From NCBI GenBank assembly GCA_020853655.1, contig JADYYL010000280.1, positions 1 to 8,390 on the forward strand: a stretch of DNA of 8,390 nt. Reading direction: 5' to 3'. Numbering within the stretch: the first letter of the stretch is position 1; each line of letters begins with the position of its first letter. The notes below the pieces were generated by a model. It saw only the letters and a program-made list of their open reading frames with translations. It searched no databases and was not told where the DNA came from. This DNA comes from Deltaproteobacteria bacterium (lineage in GTDB: Bacteria; Bdellovibrionota_C; UBA2361; SZUA-149; JADYYL01). The translations under genes and the position numbers were made by a program. Positions 1-7,248 of the stretch are shown here, one piece after another.

Positions 1-179
1 ACGCCTCGAGCAACTTCGAATTGATGGGTGCTGGCGAGCGCAAACCAGCGGTGATGAAAGTGCGGGCACCGTCATGGTTCGCAACGACGGTGATGTACTC
101 AACCGCGCTCTTCCTGGGTTGGTTCGTCGCGTCCGATCTCTACCCGGGACTGCGTCTCTCCGTCGGCATCGACTACTGA
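1..179 (+). CDS. C-terminal end of an unrecognised protein (partial at the left edge)
   Basis: An open frame enters from the window's left edge (first full codon at 3) and ends at TGA 177-179, giving 58 residues. It has a polar, basic stretch (GAGERKPAVMKVRAPSW), then one hydrophobic segment (FATTVMYSTALFLGWFVASD), and ends in LRLSVGIDY. This resembles the last membrane helix of an integral membrane protein plus a short tail, but I do not recognise the family. An ATG at 24 could instead start a 51-codon small membrane protein; no Shine-Dalgarno sequence precedes it, so a truncated larger gene is more likely. It converges on the deaminase gene, and the two coding regions overlap tail to tail by 7 bases (173-179). 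Product function is unknown. Confidence 0.5.
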   Translation, partial: ASSNFELMGAGERKPAVMKVRAPSWFATTVMYSTALFLGWFVASDLYPGLRLSVGIDY

Positions 180-1372
180 GTCGACCGCTCGCTCGTTGAG
201 ACATCGCGCTTTCGATTCAAGAATGTTCCCTTGTCGGCGTTATCGAACGCACGAAGAATTTGGTCTGGCGTCCCGGCGCCACTTGAAAGCAAGAACTCAA
301 GTTCGCTGGCCAAGGTCGTCAACTGCAACGCCGGGGAATCGGTCGAGAACGTATACGGGATGCCGAATTGATCAAACGTGGCCAACATACGGCCATAATA
401 GGCGATATCCGGCACCGCTCGCGTGAGCATGTTGGAGTGAATGCACAGCTCCACAGTGATGCCCTTCTCCGCGAGCAGCTCCAGAGCTCGCGCATCGCCG
501 TCGTCGAAAAACGCCCGAATCGCTGTGATCGGGTGCCCAACACGATGGGGGCGGAGCATCTTCACGGTGTTGAGAAATGTTTCGATGGTAATGTCTGTTG
601 TTTCACCGCAGTGCACCGTCCGGCCGAGATCGTCGCCAGCCGCGATGTCATACAGTTCCGCCATTTTCTCAAGGTCGGCGGCATCAGCCAGCGAGCGAGC
701 CGATTCCGGCCCAGCGAGATCAACCCCGACGATATTCGGGTAATCTTTGCGCCAGTACTGAACTTTCTCTGCGAGCGTTCGATTCACTTCGTAAGCGAGA
801 TCGCGACCAAAACAGAAGACGAGCCCAGTCTTGATGGCACCCCGATAGGCGAGACTACTCTCTTCCGCCGATTCGCATGCCGAACGGATGATACGATCGA
901 CATCAAACAATCCTTGAACGCCGTTCCGAGTGAACAGCACACCTGAACGCTTCATCGGATTGAAGCGTAGCTCCAAACGAGAAACGGCAAATACGGGATT
1001 CGGGTCCCCTCCTTCACCTCCGGGTCCGAGCTTTCTCATTCCCCCGGTGCGATACGCTCCGTTGATCGCGATGCGAATGCACTCGGCGACCGCATCCGGT
1101 CCTGCCTGAATGAGTTCGACAATGTCGAAGATTTCGAGATAGCGGTCGAGGTTACCCGTCGCGGAGGCGTCGCGATGGAACATCTGGACGAAGGCTTCGT
1201 AGTTCTGGCCAACGCCGCGTATACCGCGCGCGATCCCCATCTCCCAAAGTCGATAGAGCGGCACGGAGCCGCCTAGATGGACGTGAAGTTCTGTTACTTC
1301 GCGACGGGTCGTGCCCGCGGGAAAGATCTTTCCGAGAACATCGCCGCTAAGATTGCGTAAGTCGCGCTTCAA
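173..1372 (-). CDS. Adenosine/AMP deaminase superfamily enzyme, substrate uncertain
   Basis: This 399-residue protein belongs to the metal-dependent adenosine deaminase superfamily (TIM barrel, hydrolytic deamination of purines or related rings). Visible motifs are HVHLGGS (His30, His32, first metal ligands), ELRFNP near 134-139, GVDLAGPE (216-223), HCGE (His254 metal ligand, Glu257 catalytic), HRVGH (His280 catalytic) and STDSP (Asp345 metal ligand). The catalytic set is therefore complete and the length is normal or slightly long. Two positions differ from classical adenosine deaminase. The Asp that contacts the ribose 5'-hydroxyl (HLDG) is Gly34, and the Asp that contacts purine N7 (TDDP) is Ser346. 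A Gly-rich insertion lies at about 110-123. The start is TTG at 1372-1370 with AGGTG 4 bases upstream. The gene follows the kinase gene after 160 bases on the same strand. Family membership is secure; adenosine as the substrate is not. It is probably cytosolic, as no signal peptide is seen. Confidence 0.88.
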   Translation of the reverse strand: MKRDLRNLSGDVLGKIFPAGTTRREVTELHVHLGGSVPLYRLWEMGIARGIRGVGQNYEAFVQMFHRDASATGNLDRYLEIFDIVELIQAGPDAVAECIRIAINGAYRTGGMRKLGPGGEGGDPNPVFAVSRLELRFNPMKRSGVLFTRNGVQGLFDVDRIIRSACESAEESSLAYRGAIKTGLVFCFGRDLAYEVNRTLAEKVQYWRKDYPNIVGVDLAGPESARSLADAADLEKMAELYDIAAGDDLGRTVHCGETTDITIETFLNTVKMLRPHRVGHPITAIRAFFDDGDARALELLAEKGITVELCIHSNMLTRAVPDIAYYGRMLATFDQFGIPYTFSTDSPALQLTTLASELEFLLSSGAGTPDQILRAFDNADKGTFLNRKRDVSTSERSTQ

Positions 1373-1532
1373 AATGCACCTGAGTATGCCAGGCGCACCG
1401 AGAAACGAGCCGCCTGCTTGTTGAGACCCACCTGCCGTCCGAGATGATACGTCGTACTGCCGACAGCTACAAACGCCATCGATGGGAATCGCCGACGAAA
1501 GATTGCTATCGCAGCACGAAGCGCAAGAGTTC
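1373..1532. other. Intergenic region between kinase and deaminase genes, two short palindromes
   Basis: These 160 bases contain no gene that I can support. They hold a perfect 10-base palindrome, CCATCGATGG (1476-1485), and an odd-centred one, TACGTCGTA (1448-1456), about 20 bases apart. A 6-base inverted repeat, CAGGCG/CGCCTG (1390-1395 and 1411-1416), lies nearer the deaminase start. None has a following T-run, so none looks like an intrinsic terminator. No convincing -35/-10 pair is visible. The two flanking genes may share a transcript, with these sites as possible protein-binding or structural elements; this is inference. Confidence 0.3.
1377..1381 (-). promoter_or_regulatory. Ribosome binding site supporting a TTG start
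   Basis: On the minus strand AGGTG is followed by CATT and then TTG, the first codon of the deaminase. The 4-base spacer is short but usable. No in-frame ATG or GTG with a better site lies close upstream, so this site decides the unusual start. Confidence 0.45.
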
Positions 1533-3422
1533 CTATCTCGCGGATGGACGAGCGCGGTTCAGAAGTCCACTGAAGGCAACGGCAAGGTAGACCAAGCCCC
1601 AGAAGACCCCGATTGAGAGCGGGGAGTTTACGAGGGAAACCACACCAAGATCAAGTGAACGCTCGTAAAAGGCCTGCGCCGTATCTTCCGAACGTGTCAA
1701 CAATGCGCAGACATGCGACGCGACAAGAGAAAACAGCACGATTCCAACGGCCCACGCGCCGGAGCGCACGACTCGATCGCGCAGAGCCCTTCGAACAAAG
1801 AGCATCGCGAAGGCAGCAAAAATGAGGGCGGAGATAACGATAGGAAATGAGCGAAACGTAAACGCCGTCTGCCAGGGCATTGCTAAAGCGGCCTCTGACC
1901 AGACGACATGTTGGTAGATCGTGGAGATCGGGTCGAGCATCCCGAGCTGGAGCAGCCGCTGTCTGGTGGCAAGCGCCGCGGAGTACACTGACACATTTGT
2001 CAGAACGCCGTTCTGATGTGCAACCAGTAGTTCGCTACTGAACCAAGCGATGCCGACGACCGAAACCAGCACGACCGATCGCGCCGCGAATCTCATGAAG
2101 AGCGAGAGCGATCCAGCGAATGCGCCGATGAGCGCCAGCGGCGCAGCGGCTCGCAAGATAGGCCCGAACGATCCGAGGAAGAGATAGCCGAGCGTCGTCC
2201 CTGTCGACGGCATCTTTCCCCCGGCGAGAAGGAGGACTGACAGCGCCTCCGGACTCGAAGCAAACGCAGACGGCCGAAGCCCGCCAAATATCAGCGAGCA
2301 GAGCACGCTCACCGCAACGACCAAAACGCCTATGCCGAAACCAAGCCCCACAGATCGTGCACCCTCACGGAGTGAGCCCGAAAGAACTGCGGGCCGAATG
2401 ACGATGTCCGTGTGCGCCGCCCGCCGAGGCGGTGAAACAGATCTATCGTGAGGATGCTCCGGCTGCAGAATCTTTGGTCCGAACGCCTGAGCACTCAACT
2501 CCTCGAGTCGATCAATAAACTCCGTCGACTGTCCGACCGGCTTTGCCTCCAGTTCGGGCGCCGCCGATCCCCCAGTGTTGAGTTGAACGATCTCAATAAC
2601 GTCGCGCGCATCCTTCGGTCGATCGAGCGCCGATTTCTCGAGCAACTTCATGATCAGCTTATTCAGCCACGGCGGGATCTTCTTATTCAGAGACTTTGGT
2701 TCAGGGGGCTTATGCTCGAGATGCATCCGCATCAGCGCAGCAGGGGTATCGCCTTCAAATGGCAGAATCCCAGTGGTCAGCTCATAGAGCATGACCCCTA
2801 AGCTGTAGAGGTCGATCGAAGGGGTCATCTTCGTCCCGAGCCAAACTTCGGGAGAAATGTAGAGCGCTGAACCGACGATCTCGTTATGCGCGGTCAGGTT
2901 CGAATACTCCGGTCTAGCAACACCGAAATCCGTGATCTTCGCCGTCCCATCGTCAAGCACCATCACGTTCGCTGGCTTGAGATCGCGATGGATGACCCCA
3001 GCCCGGTGAATGGCGTCGAGGCCTTCGCATATTTGAAGGATGACTTTGGGAACGTTGGCCAGCGGAAAGCTCGAGTCTTCGACGTAGTCTTCCAGCGGCT
3101 TCCCTGGAACATACTCCATCGTGAAGTAGACGATATCTCCTTCAGCTCCGACATCGAAGGTGCGCACCACATTCGGGTGGTCAACCCGCTTCATGAGCTG
3201 AACTTCTCGCATAAAGCGCTGCATCTGCCGCTCGTCTGTCACGAGCTCCGGATGCAGAACCTTCACTGCAACGGGATCGCCTTCGAGAACCTCGTCGTGC
3301 GCAAGATACACGCTCCCCATCCCGCCGGTGCCAATCGGACGCACGACGCGGAAGCGACCGCCAAGGAGCGTTCCCTTCGGAAGAGCCTTATCGGCGGTGT
3401 CGCGCTTCTTCGGTGGAAACAT
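1533..3422 (-). CDS. Membrane-anchored eukaryotic-like Ser/Thr protein kinase
   Basis: A Hanks-type Ser/Thr kinase that phosphorylates proteins with ATP. Numbered from ATG at 3422 (629 residues), the kinase domain spans about 19-280. It has the glycine loop GTGGMGSV (31-38), the VAVK lysine (54), the helix-C glutamate (73), HRDLKPAN (145-152, catalytic Asp147), DFG (165-167), SPE in place of APE (190-192) and the helix-F Asp204. All catalytic residues are present, so it should be active. A polar linker of about 75 residues follows. The C-terminal half then has about six hydrophobic segments, near 360-380, 412-442, 449-468, 526-543, 556-575 and 603-621. There are no PASTA repeats, and I recognise no sensor domain. 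A TTG at 3455 would add 11 residues. Neither start has a clear Shine-Dalgarno sequence; ATG is preferred on codon grounds. The gene lies alone between two gaps, after pyrF. Kinase identity is secure; signal and substrates are unknown. Confidence 0.9.
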   Translation of the reverse strand: MFPPKKRDTADKALPKGTLLGGRFRVVRPIGTGGMGSVYLAHDEVLEGDPVAVKVLHPELVTDERQMQRFMREVQLMKRVDHPNVVRTFDVGAEGDIVYFTMEYVPGKPLEDYVEDSSFPLANVPKVILQICEGLDAIHRAGVIHRDLKPANVMVLDDGTAKITDFGVARPEYSNLTAHNEIVGSALYISPEVWLGTKMTPSIDLYSLGVMLYELTTGILPFEGDTPAALMRMHLEHKPPEPKSLNKKIPPWLNKLIMKLLEKSALDRPKDARDVIEIVQLNTGGSAAPELEAKPVGQSTEFIDRLEELSAQAFGPKILQPEHPHDRSVSPPRRAAHTDIVIRPAVLSGSLREGARSVGLGFGIGVLVVAVSVLCSLIFGGLRPSAFASSPEALSVLLLAGGKMPSTGTTLGYLFLGSFGPILRAAAPLALIGAFAGSLSLFMRFAARSVVLVSVVGIAWFSSELLVAHQNGVLTNVSVYSAALATRQRLLQLGMLDPISTIYQHVVWSEAALAMPWQTAFTFRSFPIVISALIFAAFAMLFVRRALRDRVVRSGAWAVGIVLFSLVASHVCALLTRSEDTAQAFYERSLDLGVVSLVNSPLSIGVFWGLVYLAVAFSGLLNRARPSAR

Positions 3423-3455
3423 GAATTGGATCAACTCTGCGTGTGACTCGATCAA

Positions 3456-3739
3456 CGAAGGATTAAGGAATCGCTGCTTCTGGCACGAATGCTCAATCCC
3501 CCCATCAGATCCTGACGGCAGATTCTAGATTTCGGTTGAGCCGCTTCCTCCGCGGCGATCTCCTTGCTCAGCGGAGTCGAAAAGATAGCGCCAACCGGCT
3601 GGAATTTCGACACATTTTAGGGCATCGGTCTCCGCCCAGATGGAGAGGGAAGGAGGCGAGTTCCCCTCCCCTTCACCGAGTCCTCGGGATGGGACCCCAA
3701 CGAGACGGTCCGGGCAGCGGGCGTTTGAGTTGGGGCGAT
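3456..3739. other. Intergenic region between pyrF and the kinase gene
   Basis: These 284 bases (317 if the kinase starts at ATG 3422) contain no gene that I can support. Several inverted repeats are present. CCCCAAC/GTTGGGG (3695-3701 and 3729-3735) begins 5 bases after the pyrF stop. CCGAG/CTCGG pairs within 3676-3687. CTCCGC/GCGGAG lies at 3548-3553 and 3571-3576. None is followed by a T-run on the minus strand, so a factor-independent terminator for pyrF is not shown. A minus-strand TAAAAT at 3619-3614 resembles a -10 box for the kinase but has no matching -35 hexamer. A purine-rich tract followed by a pyrimidine-rich tract lies at about 3640-3673. Confidence 0.3.
3695..3735 (-). terminator. 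Weak stem-loop just after pyrF (possible transcript end)
   Basis: A perfect 7-base inverted repeat (CCCCAAC and GTTGGGG) with a 27-base loop lies immediately downstream of the pyrF stop codon. Its position suits an operon end, but the loop is long and no T-run follows. It could only work as a factor-assisted or RNA-end-stabilising structure, or it may be chance. Confidence 0.18.
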
Positions 3740-4573
3740 CTACTGAGGTCGGTGCTTGGCCCGCGCGGCATTCAGCTCATCGCGCAACGCGATGGCGGCT
3801 GCTCGAGCGGCAGACGCAAAGTCGGGGCCGCTATTCGCAAAGATGATTCCTCGAGAGGAGTTGACGATCACGCCCGTGCCCCGAGAGTCACAACCGAACT
3901 TAATAACGGACTCCGCATCGCCACCCTGCGCTCCAACTCCCGGGACGAGAAACGGAATCTCATCGCCCACGACTTCGCGAATGACACCGAGCTCGGCGGG
4001 CGAAGTCGCGCCAACGACGAGCGCAACATTGTGCTTCGCGTTTAAGCTCGTTTTTGCCCGTTCAGCGACGTGCAGATAAAGCGGCTTCCCATCGACGAGC
4101 AGATCTTGGAGATGCTTTGCGCCTGGATTGGAAGTCCGGCACAGAACGATCGATCCCCGACCCTCATGCTTCAAATAGGGATCAAGTGTTTCGAAGCCAA
4201 GGTATGGACTCAGCGTAACCGCGTCCGCGTTGTAGCGCTCAAATGACTCCGCGGCATACATCTCGGCGGTGTTCGCGATATCTCCGCGCTTCGAGTCGAG
4301 GATGACGAGCACATCCGGCGCAACGGAGTGTATGTAAGAGATTGTTTCGGCAAGTTGTTCCTCCGCACCAGAGGAGGAGTAGAACGCCGCGTTTGGCTTG
4401 TAACAGCAGACGACGTCCTTCGTCGCGTCGACGATTGCTTTATTGAACGTAAGAATCGAGTCAGGCTTCTCGCGAAGATGCGCCGGGAGTTTCGTCGGAT
4501 CGGAATCAAGACCGACGCATACGAGTGATCGACTACTCTCCCAGGCTCGCTGGAGCCGCCCGTAAAAGTTCAT
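3740..4573 (-). CDS. pyrF: Orotidine 5'-phosphate decarboxylase
   Basis: This enzyme decarboxylates OMP to UMP, the last step of de novo pyrimidine synthesis, in the cytosol without a cofactor. At 277 residues it has the length of the group 2 (longer, mycobacterial/myxobacterial) type rather than the roughly 230-residue enterobacterial type. The active-site motif LDSKRGDIANTA is visible: Asp93, Lys95 and Asp98 form the charged network around the substrate. Other conserved parts are VGLDSDP (20-26), FNKAIVDAT (43-51), YKPNAAFY (58-65), LSPYLGFE (121-128), VPGVGAQGGD (210-219) and NSSRGI (238-243), the last two lining the phosphate site. It starts at ATG, only 3 bases after the sdhB stop. AGGGGG inside the end of sdhB, 10 bases upstream, is the likely ribosome site. 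It is therefore probably transcribed and translated together with the SDH genes, which is not the usual place for pyrF. Confidence 0.95.
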   Translation of the reverse strand: MNFYGRLQRAWESSRSLVCVGLDSDPTKLPAHLREKPDSILTFNKAIVDATKDVVCCYKPNAAFYSSSGAEEQLAETISYIHSVAPDVLVILDSKRGDIANTAEMYAAESFERYNADAVTLSPYLGFETLDPYLKHEGRGSIVLCRTSNPGAKHLQDLLVDGKPLYLHVAERAKTSLNAKHNVALVVGATSPAELGVIREVVGDEIPFLVPGVGAQGGDAESVIKFGCDSRGTGVIVNSSRGIIFANSGPDFASAARAAAIALRDELNAARAKHRPQ

Positions 4574-4576
4574 GGG

Positions 4577-5332
4577 CTACTTGCCCCCTGCGCCTTTCAG
4601 TTTGCCGACCATGTAGTCGCGATTGAGCTGGCCGATGAAATTGACGCTGATCTCCTTCGGGCAGACCGCTTCGCATTCATACTGATTGGTGCAAGCACCA
4701 AAGCCTTCCTTATCCATCTGCTCTACCATCAAGATCGTTCGACGATATCGCTCGGCCTGCCCCTGCGGAAGATTCGCAAAATGCGCCGCCTTTGCAGAAA
4801 CAAACAGCATCGCGGAGCCGTTCTTGCACGAAGCAACACAGGCGCCGCAGCCGATGCATTCCGCCGCATCCATCGAAGTTTCCGCTTGATCCTTGGGAAC
4901 AAGAACGGCGTTTCCGTCCGGAGCGTTCCCTGTATTCACAGAGATAAATCCACCCTGCTGCACGATCCGGTCGAATGCGCTGCGATCGACCACGAGATCT
5001 TTCAATACCGGGAAGGCACCCGCGCGAAATGGCTCGACGGTGATCGTCGCGCCATCTTTGAAGCTGCGCATGAACAACTGGCAGGTCGTCGTGCCCTTCT
5101 CGGGACCGTGAGCGACACCATCGATCATCATCGAGCATGTGCCGCAGATTCCCTCGAGGCAGTCCGCCTCGAACGCAACGGGCTCGTCTCCCATCTCCAG
5201 GAGATGAATGTTCAACTCGGTCATCATCTCGATGAATGAGGAATCGGCACTGACGTTGTTGGCGCGGTAAACCTTCAACTCACCTTTGGAGCCTGGTCCC
5301 GCTTGCCGCCACACGCGAATCGTAAACTCCAT
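4577..5332 (-). CDS. sdhB: Succinate dehydrogenase iron-sulfur subunit
   Basis: This 251-residue subunit carries electrons from the flavoprotein SdhA to quinone and haem in SdhC, on the cytoplasmic face of the membrane. The ligands of all three clusters are visible. The 2Fe-2S cluster uses Cys58, Cys63, Cys66 (CLEGICGTC) and Cys84. The 4Fe-4S cluster uses Cys159, Cys162, Cys165 (CIGCGAC) and Cys224. The 3Fe-4S cluster uses Cys169, Cys214 and Cys220. The assignment of the last seven to clusters follows the known pattern of E. coli SdhB and related fumarate reductases. The start ATG overlaps the sdhA stop by one base (TAATG), with GGAG 9 bases upstream inside sdhA. pyrF follows after 3 bases. 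The family also includes FrdB; the sequence alone does not prove the direction of catalysis. Confidence 0.96.
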   Translation of the reverse strand: MEFTIRVWRQAGPGSKGELKVYRANNVSADSSFIEMMTELNIHLLEMGDEPVAFEADCLEGICGTCSMMIDGVAHGPEKGTTTCQLFMRSFKDGATITVEPFRAGAFPVLKDLVVDRSAFDRIVQQGGFISVNTGNAPDGNAVLVPKDQAETSMDAAECIGCGACVASCKNGSAMLFVSAKAAHFANLPQGQAERYRRTILMVEQMDKEGFGACTNQYECEAVCPKEISVNFIGQLNRDYMVGKLKGAGGK

Positions 5333-7248
5333 TACTTGTAACTCCGCTCGACGAGGTGAACATTGTCAAAAGAGAGCGGCTCCTTGTGCAACCGGGAAGC
5401 CGACACCTTGCCCGTATACTCCCACGCACCGACGTAACAGAACTGCTGGTCGTCGCGCCTTGCTTCGCCGTCGGGCGTCTGGCTCTCCTCTCGGAAGTGA
5501 CCGCCGCACGATTCTTCACGGTGGAGTGCGTCCATGCACATCAGCTCGGCGAGTTCAAAATAGTCTGCTACTCGCGCAGCATATTCGAGCGACATATTGA
5601 GGTCGTTGCTTGAGCCGGGAACGTTCACATTCGTCCAGAACTCCTCTCGAAGAGCTCCAATCCGCTGAATAGCGTCGTTCAATCCGGGGGCGTTCCGGCC
5701 CATCCCGCAGCGATCCCACATCAGCGTGCCAAGCTCGCGATGGTAAGAATCGACCGCGCGCTTGCCCTTGATGTTCACGAGCTTCGTGAAAAGGGCTCGG
5801 CTCTCATCTGCCGCAGACGCCAAAGCTTTCTCACCATCCGCGCCAAGCGCAGGCAGCTTAGACGAGGCAAAGTAATTTCCGATCGTACTCGGCAGGATAA
5901 AATACCCGTCTGCGAGTCCCTGCATCAGAGCGCTCGCTCCCAGTCGATTGGCTCCGTGGTCTGAGAAGTTTGCTTCCCCGATCACAAAGAGACCTGGAAC
6001 CGTGGACATCAGATTGTAGTCGACCCACAAGCCGCCCATCGTGTAGTGCGGCGCGGGATAGATGCGCATCGGCGTATTGTATGGATCTTCCCCAGTGATC
6101 TTCGCATACATGTCGAAGAGGTTCCCGTAACGCTCTTCGATCACCGGGCGTCCAAGCCGGGCGATTGCATCTCGGAAATCAAGATAGACGCCACGCTCTC
6201 CAGGACCAACCCCTCGACCATCGTCACAAACTTCTTTGGCACTTCGCGAAGCGATGTCTCGCGGGGCGAGATTTCCAAAGCTGGGATACTTTCGCTCAAG
6301 ATAATAATCGCGTTCCGACTCCGGGATGCTCGAGGCTGCCCGCTTATCCCCTTTGCTCTTCGGCACCCAGATGCGTCCATCGTTACGAAGGGACTCGGAC
6401 ATCAGCGTCAGTTTCGCCTGTTGCTCACCGACGGCGGGGATACACGTCGGGTGAATCTGCGTGTAGCAAGGGTTGCCGAAATACGCGCCGCGCTTATGGG
6501 CACGCCAGATCGCGGACGTATTGCTTCCCTTTGCATTCGTCGAGAGGAAGAAAACATTCGAGTAGCCGCCGGTTGCGATGACGACCGCGTCAGCCCGATG
6601 AGAGCTGATTTCGCCGGTCACGAGGTTGCGGGTCACAATACCACGTGCACGACCATCGACGACGACGACGTCGGTCATCTCGCTCCGGGTGTGCATCCGC
6701 ACCTGCCCCAGTCCGATCTGCCGACTAAGCGTTGCATACGCCCCGAGCAGCAGCTGCTGTCCCGTTTGCCCTCTCGCATAGAACGTTCTGGAAACCTGGA
6801 CGCCGCCGAACGAACGATTCGCAAGCGTGCCCCCATATTCGCGCGCGAATGGGACGCCGAGCGCAACGCAATGATCGATGATCGACGTGCTGATCTCCGC
6901 AAGGCGATAGACGTTCGCTTCGCGCGCGCGGAAATCGCCGCCCTTCACGGTGTCGTAGAAGAGCCGCCAGACACTGTCGCCGTCGTTTTGATAGTTCTTC
7001 GCTGCGTTGATGCCGCCCTGCGCAGCGATGCTGTGCGCACGCCGGGGGGAGTCGTGGAAAACGAAACACTCGACGTGATATCCGAGTTCGGCCAGCGTTG
7101 CCGCAGCTGAGGCGCCGGCGAGGCCAGCGCCAACCACGATGACGGAATACTTCCGCTTATTCGCCGGATTGACGAGCTTCATCTCCGACTGGAAGCGCGT
7201 CCATTTGTCTTTGATATCGCCGGGTGGGATTCGTGCGTCGAGCGTCAT
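5332..7248 (-). CDS. sdhA: Succinate dehydrogenase flavoprotein subunit (class B type)
   Basis: The 638-residue catalytic subunit oxidises succinate to fumarate using covalently bound FAD. The N-terminal dinucleotide fold is seen at VVGAGLAGASAA (38-49). His72 in RAHSIAAQGG is the expected site of covalent FAD attachment. Substrate-site residues lie in QIHPT (His266), LAPRD (Arg330, the likely proton-shuttle arginine) and HYTMGG (His401). GEANFSDHGANRLGASALMQ (424-443) is the FAD-binding signature in the form typical of class B enzymes from Bacteroidota, myxobacteria and similar groups. The C-terminal domain contains MWDRCGMGRN (510-519) and REESCGGHFREE (577-588). The length fits this class, which is longer than the E. 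coli type. The start ATG overlaps the sdhC stop by four bases (ATGA), with GGAG 7 bases upstream, so it is likely translationally coupled. FrdA is the alternative name. Confidence 0.96.
   Translation of the reverse strand: MTLDARIPPGDIKDKWTRFQSEMKLVNPANKRKYSVIVVGAGLAGASAAATLAELGYHVECFVFHDSPRRAHSIAAQGGINAAKNYQNDGDSVWRLFYDTVKGGDFRAREANVYRLAEISTSIIDHCVALGVPFAREYGGTLANRSFGGVQVSRTFYARGQTGQQLLLGAYATLSRQIGLGQVRMHTRSEMTDVVVVDGRARGIVTRNLVTGEISSHRADAVVIATGGYSNVFFLSTNAKGSNTSAIWRAHKRGAYFGNPCYTQIHPTCIPAVGEQQAKLTLMSESLRNDGRIWVPKSKGDKRAASSIPESERDYYLERKYPSFGNLAPRDIASRSAKEVCDDGRGVGPGERGVYLDFRDAIARLGRPVIEERYGNLFDMYAKITGEDPYNTPMRIYPAPHYTMGGLWVDYNLMSTVPGLFVIGEANFSDHGANRLGASALMQGLADGYFILPSTIGNYFASSKLPALGADGEKALASAADESRALFTKLVNIKGKRAVDSYHRELGTLMWDRCGMGRNAPGLNDAIQRIGALREEFWTNVNVPGSSNDLNMSLEYAARVADYFELAELMCMDALHREESCGGHFREESQTPDGEARRDDQQFCYVGAWEYTGKVSASRLHKEPLSFDNVHLVERSYK

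Noticed and set aside
2886..3446. A 186-codon plus-strand frame opposite the kinase domain
   Set aside because: It is fully covered by the kinase domain, whose catalytic motifs are intact; the opposite frame has no motif or ribosome site.
3614..3619. TAAAAT as a -10 box for the kinase gene
   Set aside because: The hexamer is good, but there is no -35 match at 16-18 bases and it would give a leader of about 150 bases or more; kept only as a note in the intergenic entry.
3536..4045. A plus-strand frame covering the pyrF-kinase gap
   Set aside because: Half of it is antisense to pyrF, it has no recognisable domain, and no Shine-Dalgarno sequence precedes its start.
6046..7110. A 354-codon open frame on the plus strand opposite sdhA
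   Set aside because: It lies entirely within the strongly conserved sdhA gene on the other strand, its translation shows no recognisable motif and is rich in Arg and Asp, and GC-rich codon use in sdhA explains the lack of stops.
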